A DNA stretch of 57,497 nt from a candidate division WS1 bacterium (GCA_003566775.1 PXBW01000361.1:1-57497), one strand, 5' to 3'. Numbered from the stretch's first letter, positions 9,038 through 17,187 are shown. Notes: generated by a model from the sequence alone, not told the origin. A program made the numbers and translations.

Positions 9038-9706
9038 ATGAGGCAAAAGGGCTTCACTCTTATCGAACTGCTGGTGGTGATCGCGATCATCGCGATCCTC
9101 GCAGCAATCCTGTTCCCCGTATTCGCCAGAGCACGGGAACGGGCACGTCAGACAAGCTGTCTGAGCAACCTGAAGCAGATGATACTCGCAACCCACATGT
9201 ACATTCAGGACTACAACGAGAGGACGCCTCCGCACGGCTATTTCGACGAGGAAGCGCCCGCGCCGCGTTTCAACGACTCGCGCGGCGGTTACTGGGACTG
9301 GCCGGCCCTGATCGAACCCTACGTGATGAACAGGGACATCTTCCAGTGCCCAAGCCATCCCCACGACGGCGGATACTCCAGTTCCGGAACCGACCCCTGG
9401 CCGGTAGCCTACACGGTACCGCGACGCGTTAGCAACGTGCGACTCGGTCAGGTGGAGAGACCCGCTGAGAAGATCTACCACATGGACAAGAACGAAAGCA
9501 TCTCCATCTGGTCCAACAACATCATCGAGCCGAATAGAGGCCGCGCCGATTACGAGCGCGGCGAGGACCCACACGGAGACTTCGAGAACGAAAGCTATGT
9601 CGGTTACTGGCACAATGAGGGCGCCAACTACACCCACTTCGACGGCCACGCGAAGTGGTACCGCATGTACACCACTACCCGCGACATGTGGCGCCCGACG
9701 GACTGA
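9038..9706 (+). CDS. Prepilin-type H-X9-DG protein, copy 2
   Basis: 222 residues from ATG 9038, the same [14 protein letters not shown] leader and [13 protein letters not shown] as copy 1, and the same H-X9-DG end ([12 protein letters not shown]). The central part differs ([13 protein letters not shown] against [13 protein letters not shown]). The 20 bases before the ATG are nearly identical in both copies, while DNA further upstream is not. An in-frame ATG at 8975 preceded by AGGAAGGAG would add 21 residues ending RRGKGLT, parallel to RRGKGPT in copy 1. Likely a surface or pseudopilus subunit; the partner ATPase may be the gene at 4522. Confidence 0.87.
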   Translation: MRQKGFTLIELLVVIAIIAILAAILFPVFARARERARQTSCLSNLKQMILATHMYIQDYNERTPPHGYFDEEAPAPRFNDSRGGYWDWPALIEPYVMNRDIFQCPSHPHDGGYSSSGTDPWPVAYTVPRRVSNVRLGQVERPAEKIYHMDKNESISIWSNNIIEPNRGRADYERGEDPHGDFENESYVGYWHNEGANYTHFDGHAKWYRMYTTTRDMWRPTD

Positions 9707-9742
9707 CCGCCCACCCGTCCGCAACTGGCCGTAGCAAAGCCA

Positions 9743-9777
9743 CAGGCGGCAACGGACCCAGCCTCCGTTGCCGCCTG
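9743..9777 (+). terminator. Strong hairpin terminator after prepilin copy 2
   Basis: Perfect 14-bp stem (CAGGCGGCAACGGA at 9743-9756 with its complement at 9764-9777) and 7-base loop, 36 bases after the stop. No long T run follows, as is common in GC-rich genomes. Confidence 0.68.
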
Positions 9778-9920
9778 CCCCTCTGCCGCTCATCCCTCGC
9801 CCGGCAGAGTGTGCATCGTTACGCGCTCGTCGATGGCACTGAGTCGAAGCTGGGCGTAGCAAAGCTGAAGCTTCCCGCGAGCAGCCAGGAACTTGAGTTG
9901 CACGCCCGGAACTGAGCCGC

Positions 9921-10916
9921 TTAGCCGCCCTGCCGGTCGCCGAAAATCCCGGTTTCCCGTGTCCGGGCGTACCCCGCGTTTCCCTCGGGGCCACCGCAGA
10001 TGCGCCACTCCTCCGCGGTCACCACGCCATCCCCGTAGCCGCAGATGTCTCGGGTGGATGCCACGCGCTCGAACAGCAGGTCCATCATCTCGCGCGCGGG
10101 CAGCGTCGCTCCCGGCATCAGCCCCGTGCGCTGGAAGACGTCGAGGTCCTTCTTGTAATCGCGGATCAGCCCGCACGCATGGACGCACCGCCCGGTCCCC
10201 GGATCGAATCCGTCGCAGCAGTCACAGGCCTGACACGGCCCCTCGACCAGCGTGATCGGCACCTCCGGCTCCCGCTGGATGCGCTCCAGCACCTCGGCCA
10301 GCGTGTCATTGGGCCGTTTACCGCTCGCCTCGCCGCCGTTGTACCAGCAACTCATGCACATCAGGTGGTGGGGGCGGATGAACAGCCGGTCGCCACCGGC
10401 GATGGCTCTCTCATTGGGCTCGCGGTACTCCGCTCGCTCCTCGTCACTCCGACAGTAGACGATCTCTCGCCACCCCCGCCCACGAACGCCCTCATAAGCG
10501 CCCTGATGTGCCAGTTCGCAGCCCTCCCAGCCCTCGGTGTCGAAGGCGCAGATGCCCACCGGCGTCTCGATGCGCTCAAAGAGCAGTTCGATCAGGTACC
10601 GCCCGCGCCGCGTGTCGCCGGGGCACAGCCCGAGCCGCTGCAGCACGTCGAGGTCACGCTTGCGGTTGAACGCGTCCACGGGATCGGGCCTTCGGTCGAG
10701 CGTGGCGGTGTAATGCGCCAGTTCCTCCGCATTCGAGCACAGCCTGATGCTCAGGGTGGAATCCTTCGCCAGACGCTCGAGGACCCCTCGGGCCTCCCCT
10801 CCATCGATCAGCGGGCAGGGCGCGCCTCCCCGCACACACACCAGCCCGAGCAACTGACGCGCCTGCAGCGTAACCGCCGGGTTGCACAGTCCGTCGGCCT
10901 GTCTCTGAGACATCAT
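9921..10916 (-). CDS. Cysteine-rich protein with two repeated halves, function unknown
   Basis: 331 residues, start ATG at 10916 with GAGGAGGG just upstream; a TTG and a second ATG flank it. Two halves repeat the same plan: RDLDVLQRLGLCPGDT...YLIELLFERIETPVGICAF in the first, KDLDVFQRTGLMPGAT...EMMDLLFERVASTRDICGYG in the second. The middle holds LFIRPHHLMCMSCWYNGGE and a CQACDCCDGFDP...CVHACG cluster that could bind a metal or Fe-S centre. I do not recognise the family with confidence; the HHLMCM stretch recalls the small DUF1284 family. No signal peptide. Confidence 0.72.
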   Translation of the reverse strand: MMSQRQADGLCNPAVTLQARQLLGLVCVRGGAPCPLIDGGEARGVLERLAKDSTLSIRLCSNAEELAHYTATLDRRPDPVDAFNRKRDLDVLQRLGLCPGDTRRGRYLIELLFERIETPVGICAFDTEGWEGCELAHQGAYEGVRGRGWREIVYCRSDEERAEYREPNERAIAGGDRLFIRPHHLMCMSCWYNGGEASGKRPNDTLAEVLERIQREPEVPITLVEGPCQACDCCDGFDPGTGRCVHACGLIRDYKKDLDVFQRTGLMPGATLPAREMMDLLFERVASTRDICGYGDGVVTAEEWRICGGPEGNAGYARTRETGIFGDRQGG

Positions 10917-10942
10917 CAAGCCCTCCTCAGCCCGGTGCTCGG

Positions 10943-11220
10943 TTACTCTTCTGCGAGCTTCTGCAGAATCAGCATGATCTCATGGTGAACGTTGGGCAGG
11001 TAGCTGAAGGGGATACCGTTGCAGTATAGCCCCTTGCTGCCCTGCACCAGCGGCGTCGTGCCCTTCGGGCCCATACCGCTCTGCTCGATCGCGCGCGCGA
11101 TGTGCTCATTATAGGGATGGTAGCGCTATCCGTGTCGGAGATCAAATACCACAACGATCATGTGACGGTCGGGCGCAACACCGGCGCCCCGGGGCTATAG
11201 TTCCTCGCGAACTCCCCGAT
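10943..11220 (-). pseudogene. Decayed gene fragment
   Basis: The minus strand carries a protein-like stretch ending at TAA 10943: HPYNEHIARAIEQSGMG, GTTPLVQGSKGLYCNGIP, then FSYLPNVHHEIMLILQKL. Going upstream, the frame meets a TAG at 11126-11128. A neighbouring frame continues with WYLISDTDS, and before a TGA with GIGEFARNYSPGAPVLRPTV. Three conserved-looking pieces in alternating frames suggest a remnant with at least one frameshift and one stop. Parent family not recognised. A sequencing error is an alternative. Confidence 0.45.
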
Positions 11221-11354
11221 GCCCTTCCCTGCGCCCCGGCCCGGATCTAAGCCCCGCGAACACCCCCGCGTCCCCGGCCTCCTGCTGCCGCACTCTCCCA
11301 ATCGGTCCGGTTCCCGGCCTTGACCTCGGCACCGGAATAGTGTATCATCATACT

Positions 11355-11384
11355 ACCTCCGGCCCGGCCACAACGGCCGGAGGT
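11355..11384 (+). terminator. Hairpin with short T stretch upstream of the hydrolase gene
   Basis: Perfect 10-bp stem (ACCTCCGGCC at 11355-11364, complement 11375-11384), 10-base loop, followed by GTTTGTTG. It lies 41 bases before the alpha/beta hydrolase start, so it may be an attenuator in its leader rather than an end of an upstream unit. The rest of 11221-11354 shows nothing I can name. Confidence 0.45.
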
Positions 11385-11425
11385 GTTTGTTGCCCTGCGG
11401 TTCACCCGAAATGGGGGCTGAGGTC

Positions 11426-12358
11426 ATGCGGTTGCGCAGACCGGCATGGATGCTTCTGCTGCTCATGCCCGTTGCGGCGGCCTTTGCCGACGGGCATGAT
11501 CTTACCGATCGGGAAGCACTCGAGGCGATCTACGACTACGATGCCGCCGCTCCGCTTGATGCGGAGGTAGTCTCGGTCGATGACCGCGGGATCTACCTGA
11601 TCGAGCGCATCTCCTTCACCGGAGCCGCCGGGGAGCGCGTTCCCGCGACTCTTTTCCGGCCCCCCGGCGTCGAGCGCCCGCCGGTTGTGCTTTTCCTGCA
11701 CGGCCTCGGCGGCGACAGAAGCCAGGCGCAGGTTGCGGCCACGCTTCTCATCCCGCAGGGAGTCGCCGTGCTGGGCATAGACGCGGCGCTGCACGGCGAA
11801 CGGGCCGATCCGCAGATTGACTTCGCCGCGATGGGTCCGGAGCTTGCCGAACTCGATGGGCCGCTCGTGCGCACAATCGTTGACAACAGGCGCGCAATCG
11901 ACTACATTGAAAGCAGAGAGGACCTCGATGGAGAGCGCATCGTGCTGATCGGCGCGAGCATGGGCGGAATCCTCGGGTCCATCGTGTCAGCGGTCGATCC
12001 GCGGGTCCAGGCTGCGGCGCTGCTCGTCGCGGGCGGCGACTGGAGCGCCATCATCCAGCACTCGCACCATCCCCTCGCACAGAGGCTGCAGGCCGCTGGA
12101 ATCGGCGACGGTCGGGCGCTCGCACACGTCGATCCGGTCAGCTTCGTCGCCGGGATCGCCCCCCGGCCCCTGCTGATGATAAACGGCACTGACGATGAGA
12201 TCATTCCCAAAAACTCGGCCGAGGCGCTCTTTGAAGCGGCCTCCGAGCCGAGAGAGATCAGATGGTACGAAGGCGGGCACATCGACATCCCGCCCGACGA
12301 GATATTCTTCCTCGCCACATGGGTCCGCGAACGGGCCTACGGCGAGAACGATAGGTAG
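11426..12358 (+). CDS. Secreted alpha/beta hydrolase (dienelactone hydrolase/esterase type)
   Basis: About 310 residues. The start at 11426 gives a clean signal peptide (MRLRRPAWMLLLLMPVAAAF, then ADG); ATG 11411 is an alternative. The fold is shown by the oxyanion segment VLFLHGLGGDRSQ, the nucleophile elbow LIGASMGGILG, the acid in NGTDDEIIPKNS and the histidine in YEGGHIDIP, giving a Ser-Asp-His triad. It probably hydrolyses an ester outside the cytoplasm, as acetyl-xylan esterase-like relatives do. secG follows at 58 bases on the same strand. Confidence 0.84.
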   Translation: MRLRRPAWMLLLLMPVAAAFADGHDLTDREALEAIYDYDAAAPLDAEVVSVDDRGIYLIERISFTGAAGERVPATLFRPPGVERPPVVLFLHGLGGDRSQAQVAATLLIPQGVAVLGIDAALHGERADPQIDFAAMGPELAELDGPLVRTIVDNRRAIDYIESREDLDGERIVLIGASMGGILGSIVSAVDPRVQAAALLVAGGDWSAIIQHSHHPLAQRLQAAGIGDGRALAHVDPVSFVAGIAPRPLLMINGTDDEIIPKNSAEALFEAASEPREIRWYEGGHIDIPPDEIFFLATWVRERAYGENDR

Positions 12359-12415
12359 GCGCCCGCGTCGAGGCGCCGAATGCCGCATAATACATGACAA
12401 GAGGCTGCTGCAATC

Positions 12416-12649
12416 ATGATTGTTGCGATCAAGATTATCTCCGCGTTGCTCGCGCTCGGGCTGATCATCTGTGTCACCCTGCAGAAGTCCAAGGCCGAGA
12501 GCTTCTCGGCGGCGATGGGCGGCGGCGATGCAAGCCAGTTCCAGAAGGGCACGCGTGAGGAACTGCTGGCCAGACTTACAAAGTACTTTGCAATCGGCTG
12601 GATCATCATGGTGTTCATAGGCGCGGTTGTCTGGTACCACACAATGTAA
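12416..12649 (+). CDS. secG: Preprotein translocase subunit SecG
   Basis: 77 residues with two membrane helices: IKIISALLALGLIICVTLQ and YFAIGWIIMVFIGAVVWYH. The linker has QKSKAESFSAAMGGGDAS, matching SecG, where the first helix ends in a Q-K/x-G/S-K turn and a GG-rich loop follows. SecG joins SecYE in the inner-membrane channel. Length is normal for SecG. The ribosome site is weak (GAGG at 12401-12404 is distant). A sigma-70 promoter for sigH begins 40 bases after the stop. Confidence 0.86.
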   Translation: MIVAIKIISALLALGLIICVTLQKSKAESFSAAMGGGDASQFQKGTREELLARLTKYFAIGWIIMVFIGAVVWYHTM

Positions 12650-12688
12650 CAGCACCGCCCGCACGGGCGCCGGGCCGGGTGCGATGGC

Positions 12689-12717
12689 TTGACGTGAGAG
12701 TTGTGATGCGCTATATT
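12689..12717 (+). promoter_or_regulatory. Sigma-70 promoter upstream of sigH
   Basis: TTGACG (12689-12694), 17 bases, TATATT (12712-12717). Both elements and spacing are near consensus. The predicted transcript has a leader of about 175 bases before the sigH ATG at 12900. Confidence 0.7.
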
Positions 12718-12899
12718 AATCGTCCCTGAGGCGCAATTGCTCGCGCCCATGGATACTATCGATGAACACCTGTTACGGGAGTGATCTCGGGACCTTCGAG
12801 TAAACACAATCGGATGCAGCTTTGACGAGAGGTTCGGGAAGACGATCGGTCATGGGAACCGATCACGAGCATAAGCTTGAACCATGGAGGTGGGGTTGT

Positions 12900-13547
12900 A
12901 TGCAGGGGACGGCACATTCGAATTGCTCATTTCGATCCCTTCGCGGGATGACCGAAGACGACGTAATCGCTCTGGCCAAGCAGGGTAGTGGCGATGCCAC
13001 GGAGTACCTGCTGCACAAGTATCAGGGATTGGTCGAGGCCAAAGCGAGAAGCTACTTCCTGATGGGCGCGGAGCCTGAGGATGTGATTCAGGAGGGGATG
13101 ATAGGCCTCTTCAAAGCGATACGCGACTTCTCGCTGCACGAATTCGGAGGCTTCCGCAAGTTCGCGGCACTCTGTGTCACGCGACAGATCATCAGCGCGG
13201 TAAAGGGCGCAAACCGTCAGAAACACCAGGCGTTGAATATGTACGTCTCAATGGACGCAACGCCGGACGAAGGCGAAGATGACGGCAATCTCGACGAGGT
13301 GCTCTCCGATGACGTGGAGGGCAGTCCGGTCGAGCATATGATAGGCAAGGAACTCAGACGGCAGATCAATCGCGAGATGGACCGCTCGATGTCGCAGTTG
13401 GAGAAGGACGCGCTTAGAGAATACCTGCGCGGACACACCTACCAGAACATCGCCGAGGAACTCGGCACGAATGTGAAACAAGTTGATAACGCGCTCCAGA
13501 GGGCGAAGAAGAAGCTCGAGGACTACGTCCCCCTGAGCGCCGATTAG
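12900..13547 (+). CDS. sigH: RNA polymerase sigma factor, SigH type
   Basis: 215 residues from ATG 12900, preceded by GGAGGTGGGG. Region 2 is clear: ALAKQGSGDATEYLLHKYQ, then SYFLMGAEPEDVIQEGMIGL with FKAIRDF, then FRKFAALCVTRQIISAVKGA (the -10 recognition part). Region 4 has QLEKDALREYLRGHTYQNIAEELGTNVKQVDNALQRAKKKL. The layout and the place ahead of the rpmG-secE-nusG cluster match SigH (Spo0H) of Gram-positive bacteria, where it serves transition-phase genes. Here an acidic linker (DEGEDDGNLDEVLSDDVE) joins the regions. Confidence 0.9.
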   Translation: MQGTAHSNCSFRSLRGMTEDDVIALAKQGSGDATEYLLHKYQGLVEAKARSYFLMGAEPEDVIQEGMIGLFKAIRDFSLHEFGGFRKFAALCVTRQIISAVKGANRQKHQALNMYVSMDATPDEGEDDGNLDEVLSDDVEGSPVEHMIGKELRRQINREMDRSMSQLEKDALREYLRGHTYQNIAEELGTNVKQVDNALQRAKKKLEDYVPLSAD

Positions 13548-13562
13548 AGGATAGAGGGGGAC

Positions 13563-13591
13563 TGGACAACAGTCCCGATGGCTGCTATGAT
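13563..13591 (+). promoter_or_regulatory. Sigma-70 promoter for the tRNA-tuf operon
   Basis: TGGACA (13563-13568), 17 bases, TATGAT (13586-13591), ending 39 bases before the first tRNA. The -35 overlaps a 6-bp hairpin (13558-13576) that could end sigH transcripts. Confidence 0.65.
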
Positions 13592-13630
13592 AGACCGCCG
13601 TCCGAGCTTCCCCCTCGGTTCCGCAGCAGA

Positions 13631-13705
13631 GCCGGCGTAGCTCAGTGGTAGAGCAGCTCACTTGTAATGAGCAGGTCGTCCGTTCGAATCGGATCGCCGG
13701 CTCCA
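13631..13705 (+). tRNA. tRNA-Thr (anticodon TGT)
   Basis: 75 bases. Acceptor stem GCCGGCG/CGCCGGC, anticodon stem GCTCA/TGAGC with loop CTTGTAA giving anticodon TGT, T-loop TTCGAAT, and an encoded CCA at 13703-13705. Confidence 0.96.
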
Positions 13706-13758
13706 GAGGTGAGCCGCAAACTCTGCGTGTCGGCCTTGACAATCGGTTGATTTTCGGT

Positions 13759-13845
<87 letters not shown>

Positions 13846-13855
13846 TCATCCATCC

Positions 13856-13930
13856 GCCCACGTAGCTCAGGGGTAGAGCGTGTCCTTGGTAAGGACAAGG
13901 TCACGGGTTCAAATCCCGTCGTGGGCTCCA
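13856..13930 (+). tRNA. tRNA-Thr (anticodon GGT)
   Basis: 75 bases. Acceptor GCCCACG/CGTGGGC, anticodon stem TGTCC/GGACA with loop TTGGTAA giving GGT, T-loop TTCAAAT, encoded CCA. The Thr-Tyr-Thr run just before tuf resembles the thrU-tyrU-glyT-thrT-tufB cluster of E. coli without the Gly tRNA. Confidence 0.95.
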
Positions 13931-14033
13931 GCAATTTACCATGCGGCCCGGGGAGATCCGGGAGTATAGCTCAATAACCGGAGCGGCCGGCGGACTATCC
14001 GGCCTGCCGATCGGCGAGGCCGATCGATCAGTA

Positions 14034-14053
14034 CTGCCCGGACCGCCGGGCAG
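14034..14053 (+). promoter_or_regulatory. Hairpin in the tuf leader
   Basis: Perfect 8-bp stem CTGCCCGG/CCGGGCAG with ACCG loop, ending 12 bases before the AGGAGG site of tuf. A second fold, CGGCCT (14010-14015) pairing with AGGCCG around the palindrome GCCGATCGGC, lies just upstream. These may mark tRNA-mRNA processing or control of tuf; role is inference. Confidence 0.4.
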
Positions 14054-14084
14054 CTTCAGGAGTTTAGGAGGCTATCGAAGCATC

Positions 14085-15287
14085 ATGGCGAGGGAACAGT
14101 TCGAGCGAACCAAGACACACGTAAACGTCGGAACGATCGGGCACGTTGACCACGGCAAGACCACGCTGACCTCGGCGATCACACAGTGCCTGGCGGCCAG
14201 CGATGAGGGATGGGCCGATCCGCTGGCATTCGATCAGATCGACGCGGCACCCGAGGAGCGGGAGCGTGGCGTGACGATCGCTACCTACCACGCGGAGTAC
14301 GAGACCAAAGAGCGCCACTACGCTCATGTGGACTGCCCCGGTCACCGTGACTACATCAAAAACATGATTACGGGAGCCGCACAGATGGATGGCTCCATCC
14401 TTGTGGTTGCCGCAACTGACGGGCCGATGCCGCAGACCAACGAGCACGTCCTGCTCGCGCGGCAGGTTGACGTTCCCGCTATCGTCGTCTTTTTGAACAA
14501 AGTTGACATTGCGGATCCGGAGCTGCTCGAACTCGTTGAGCTGGAGGTTCGCGATCTTCTCGACGAGTACGACTTCCCCGGTGACGATACACCGATCATC
14601 GCCGGTTCGGCTCTGAAGGCGATGGAGTGCGGCTGCGGCGGCCGCGAGTGCGAGGACTGCGGTCCCATCTTCGAACTGATGGATGCAGTCGACTCCCACA
14701 TCCCCACACCCGACCGGCCGCTCGATCAGCCGTTCCTTATGCCGGTTGAGGACGTCTTCACCATCTCGGGGCGCGGCACCGTCGCGACCGGACGTGTCGA
14801 GCGCGGCAAGATCAACTCCGGCGACGATGTTGAGATCGTCGGCCTGCGCGAGACCCAGACATCCGTGGTTACGGGAGTCGAGATGTTCCGCAAGACGCTC
14901 GATGAGGGCATCGCGGGCGACAACGTCGGCCTGCTGCTGCGCGGCGTCGAGCGCGAAGAGATCGAACGCGGACAGGTCGTCGTGGATCCCGGCAGCATCA
15001 CCCCTCACACCAAGTTCGAGGGCGAGGTCTACGTGCTGACTCAGGCGGAGGGCGGACGACATAAGCCCTTCTTCGACGGCTACCGGCCGCAGTTTTACTT
15101 CCGCACCACCGACGTTACCGGTGACGTCACGCTGCCCGAGGGCACCGAGATGGTCATGCCCGGCGACAACGTCACCATGGAAGTCGAACTCATCCAGCCG
15201 ATCGCGCTGGAACAGGGCGTTCGCTTCGCCATCCGCGAGGGTGGCCTCACAGTCGGCGCCGGCGTCGTAACCAGGGTTATCGAGTAG
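14085..15287 (+). CDS. tuf: Elongation factor Tu
   Basis: 400 residues from ATG 14085 ([18 protein letters not shown]). GTPase motifs are intact: GHVDHGKT (G1), ERGVTIAT (G2), DCPGH (G3), NKVD (G4), GSALKA (G5). Domains 2 and 3 follow, with [20 protein letters not shown] and the conserved tail. It delivers aminoacyl-tRNA to the ribosome. Odd feature: after GSALKAM the helix loop has four cysteines (Cys182, 184, 189, 192 in [11 protein letters not shown]), where many EF-Tu proteins have no cysteine. Start has AGGAGG 13 bases upstream, a little far. Confidence 0.97.
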   Translation: MAREQFERTKTHVNVGTIGHVDHGKTTLTSAITQCLAASDEGWADPLAFDQIDAAPEERERGVTIATYHAEYETKERHYAHVDCPGHRDYIKNMITGAAQMDGSILVVAATDGPMPQTNEHVLLARQVDVPAIVVFLNKVDIADPELLELVELEVRDLLDEYDFPGDDTPIIAGSALKAMECGCGGRECEDCGPIFELMDAVDSHIPTPDRPLDQPFLMPVEDVFTISGRGTVATGRVERGKINSGDDVEIVGLRETQTSVVTGVEMFRKTLDEGIAGDNVGLLLRGVEREEIERGQVVVDPGSITPHTKFEGEVYVLTQAEGGRHKPFFDGYRPQFYFRTTDVTGDVTLPEGTEMVMPGDNVTMEVELIQPIALEQGVRFAIREGGLTVGAGVVTRVIE

Positions 15288-15308
15288 TTCAAGCGGAAGT
15301 GACGGCAG

Positions 15309-15470
15309 ATGCCTGCAACCAAATTCATTCTCCGCTGCAGTGACTGCGGCGAGAACAACTACTACACCGAGAAGAACCGGCAGAATGTTACCGCGACACT
15401 GAAGCTGCGGAAACACTGCCCCGTGTGCCGAAGGCACACCGAGCATGAGGAGACGCGGCTGCGCAGGTAG
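15309..15470 (+). CDS. rpmG: 50S ribosomal protein L33
   Basis: 53 residues: starts MPATKFILRCSDCGENNYYT, continues EKNRQNVTATLKLRKHCPVC, ends RRHTEHEETRLRR. Two CxxC pairs (CSDC and CPVC) make the zinc-binding form of L33. The KNR and LKL-x-KHCP segments are family hallmarks. Placed between tuf and tRNA-Trp/secE as in many Gram-positive genomes. Confidence 0.95.
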   Translation: MPATKFILRCSDCGENNYYTEKNRQNVTATLKLRKHCPVCRRHTEHEETRLRR

Positions 15471-15497
15471 TCGCGTAAAGTAGGCGACAGTACAGGC

Positions 15498-15574
15498 AGG
15501 GGCATAGCTCAATCTGGCAGAGCACCGGTCTCCAAAACCGGCGGTTGTGGGTTCGAGTCCCGCTGCCCCTGCCA
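15498..15574 (+). tRNA. tRNA-Trp (anticodon CCA)
   Basis: 77 bases. Acceptor AGGGGCA/TGCCCCT, anticodon stem CCGGT/ACCGG with loop CTCCAAA giving CCA, T-loop TTCGAGT, encoded CCA at 15572-15574. Embedded between rpmG and secE, as seen in several bacterial lineages. Confidence 0.96.
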
Positions 15575-15603
15575 GAGAGAATACCGCGAGAGCCGACTGA
15601 TAA

Positions 15604-15668
15604 GTGCACGGCAACTTGCAGGAGCGCAAGCATGACACGGGCGCAGGCGGATTGCGCCCGTCGTGCAC
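15604..15668 (+). promoter_or_regulatory. Three-way-junction RNA leader before secE
   Basis: A perfectly paired nested fold: outer stem GTGCACG (15604-15610) with CGTGCAC (15662-15668); arm 1 CTTGC/GCAAG (15615-15619 and 15626-15630); arm 2 ACGGGCGCA/TGCGCCCGT (15637-15645 and 15653-15661). It starts 30 bases after tRNA-Trp and ends 5 bases before the AGGAGG site of secE. It may be a cis-regulatory or processing element; the fold is seen, the role is inferred. Confidence 0.5.
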
Positions 15669-15688
15669 CTCTCAGGAGGTATTCCCCG

Positions 15689-15946
15689 GTGACGGGCCCC
15701 GCGCTCGGCGGGGCTGTCGGGGAGAGGAGACGTATGGTAGAGCGTCTGAAGCGACCTTTTGTTGTCACCCGGCGTTTTTTCAAGGACGTCTGGATGGAAT
15801 TGCAGCGGGTAGTGTGGCCAGATCACGAGCAGAATCAGGCTCTGACCGGGGTCGTGATCGTTGCGGTTACGATCGTGGCGTTGTGGGTTGCGGTGCTTGA
15901 CCTGATTTTCAGTCGGCTTGTGGCGGCGTTCCGCCTGTACGATTAG
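15689..15946 (+). CDS. secE: Preprotein translocase subunit SecE
   Basis: About 85 residues from GTG 15689, chosen for the AGGAGG at 15674-15679, 9 bases away. ATG 15734 with GAGAGGAGA close by is an alternative (70 residues). The core is typical: TRRFFKDVWMELQRVVWPDH, the amphipathic helix with the V-x-W-P motif, followed by one membrane helix VVIVAVTIVALWVAVLDLIF. SecE clamps SecY in the export channel. The pairing secE-nusG is almost universal in bacteria. Confidence 0.92.
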   Translation: MTGPALGGAVGERRRMVERLKRPFVVTRRFFKDVWMELQRVVWPDHEQNQALTGVVIVAVTIVALWVAVLDLIFSRLVAAFRLYD

Positions 15947-15993
15947 TCGGGCGGCTCGGATAGAGGCTTGACACGTGGCGAGAAGGCAGGATC

Positions 15994-16518
15994 ATGGCAA
16001 AGCAGTGGTACGTGCTGCACACGTTGACAGGGAAGGAGAACAGGGTCAAGGCCAGCATAGAGAAGCGGGCCGAGGCTGCTGAACTGTCACATCTGCTGGG
16101 GCGGATCCTGGTTCCGACGGAGACAGAGATTCGGTCATCAGGGGGGCAGCGACGCGAGGTTAAGCGCAAGCTGTATCCCGGCTATGTGCTGATCGAGGTA
16201 GATGCCACGGATGAGATGCGCCAGTTGATCACTCAGACCAACGGTGTCACGCACTTCGTGGGATCATCGGACCAGCCGGTTCCGTTGCGCCCCGACGAGG
16301 TGCAACAGATTCTTGAAGTTGTCGGTGAGGAAAGCCAGCGCCCCAAGAGCGTCTGGTCGGTGGACGAGTCGGTTCGCGTCACCGAGGGGCCGTTCAGCGA
16401 GTTCACCGGCAAGATCATCGAGGTCAATGCTGAGCGAGAGACGCTGAAGGTATCGATCTCGATCTTCGGGCGCGAGACTCCGGTGGAGTTGGACTTCACA
16501 CAGGTTGAGAAGCTTTAG
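15994..16518 (+). CDS. nusG: Transcription termination/antitermination factor NusG
   Basis: 174 residues: KQWYVLHTLTGKENRVKASI, then REVKRKLYPGYVLIEVD of the NGN domain that binds RNA polymerase, and a C-terminal KOW domain with VRVTEGPFSEFTGKIIEVN and LKVSISIFGRETPVELDF. It modulates pausing and couples transcription to Rho or the ribosome. Length is normal. Confidence 0.97.
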   Translation: MAKQWYVLHTLTGKENRVKASIEKRAEAAELSHLLGRILVPTETEIRSSGGQRREVKRKLYPGYVLIEVDATDEMRQLITQTNGVTHFVGSSDQPVPLRPDEVQQILEVVGEESQRPKSVWSVDESVRVTEGPFSEFTGKIIEVNAERETLKVSISIFGRETPVELDFTQVEKL

Positions 16519-16557
16519 TCGCCATCGATGCCGATGGTGGCGTGAGGAGCATTTGAG

Positions 16558-17139
16558 ATGCCGAAGAGAGTAATGACGGTCATCAAGCTGCAGGTTCCGG
16601 CGGGGAAGGCGACGCCCGCTCCCCCGGTAGGGCCGGCGCTGGGTCAGCACGGTCTGAACATCATGGACTTCTGCAAGACCTTCAACGCTCAGACCGCGCA
16701 GCAGATGGGTGACATCATCCCGGTAGAGATCACCGTCTATCAGGACCGCAGTTTCGATTTCATCTGCAAGAGTCCGCCCGCATCGAGTCTGTTGAAGAAA
16801 GCCGCGGCTCTTGAGACGGCGAGCGGTCAGGCGGGGAAGATGTTCGTGGGTGAGGTAACGTGGGATCAGGTGCGAGAGATCGCAGAGACTAAGATGGAGG
16901 ACCTCAATGCCCGCGACCTCGATGCTGGATCGCAGATTATCGCGGGCACTGCGCGGAGCATGGGCATCAGGGTGGTCGAGCAGGCCACCGACGAGGAGTA
17001 TGTCGATGCCAGCGAGACAGTGGTGCAGGAGGAAGAGCCCGCTGCGGCTCCGGTTGGAGCGGTTGAAGGCGAGGAAGTCGAAGGCGAAGAGGCGGCTGTC
17101 GAGGGCGCAGAAGACGAGGAAGCGTTCGAAGGCGAGTAA
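16558..17139 (+). CDS. rplK: 50S ribosomal protein L11 with long acidic tail
   Basis: 193 residues. Residues 1-141 are ordinary L11: [38 protein letters not shown], and [11 protein letters not shown]11 binds 23S rRNA at the GTPase centre. The usual length is about 141. Here some 50 further residues follow, almost all E, A, V and G ([19 protein letters not shown] and so on). The tail continues in frame to a normal TAA. The start has GGAG upstream. Confidence 0.96.
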   Translation: MPKRVMTVIKLQVPAGKATPAPPVGPALGQHGLNIMDFCKTFNAQTAQQMGDIIPVEITVYQDRSFDFICKSPPASSLLKKAAALETASGQAGKMFVGEVTWDQVREIAETKMEDLNARDLDAGSQIIAGTARSMGIRVVEQATDEEYVDASETVVQEEEPAAAPVGAVEGEEVEGEEAAVEGAEDEEAFEGE

Positions 17140-17187
17140 TTACGTCTGTCGCAACTGAAGGAACAGCGGGGGGCAGAGGTGAGTCGA

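Noticed and set aside
15388-15826. Minus-strand frames with RDSNPQPPVLETGALPD
   Set aside because: Same artefact: antisense translation of tRNA-Trp.
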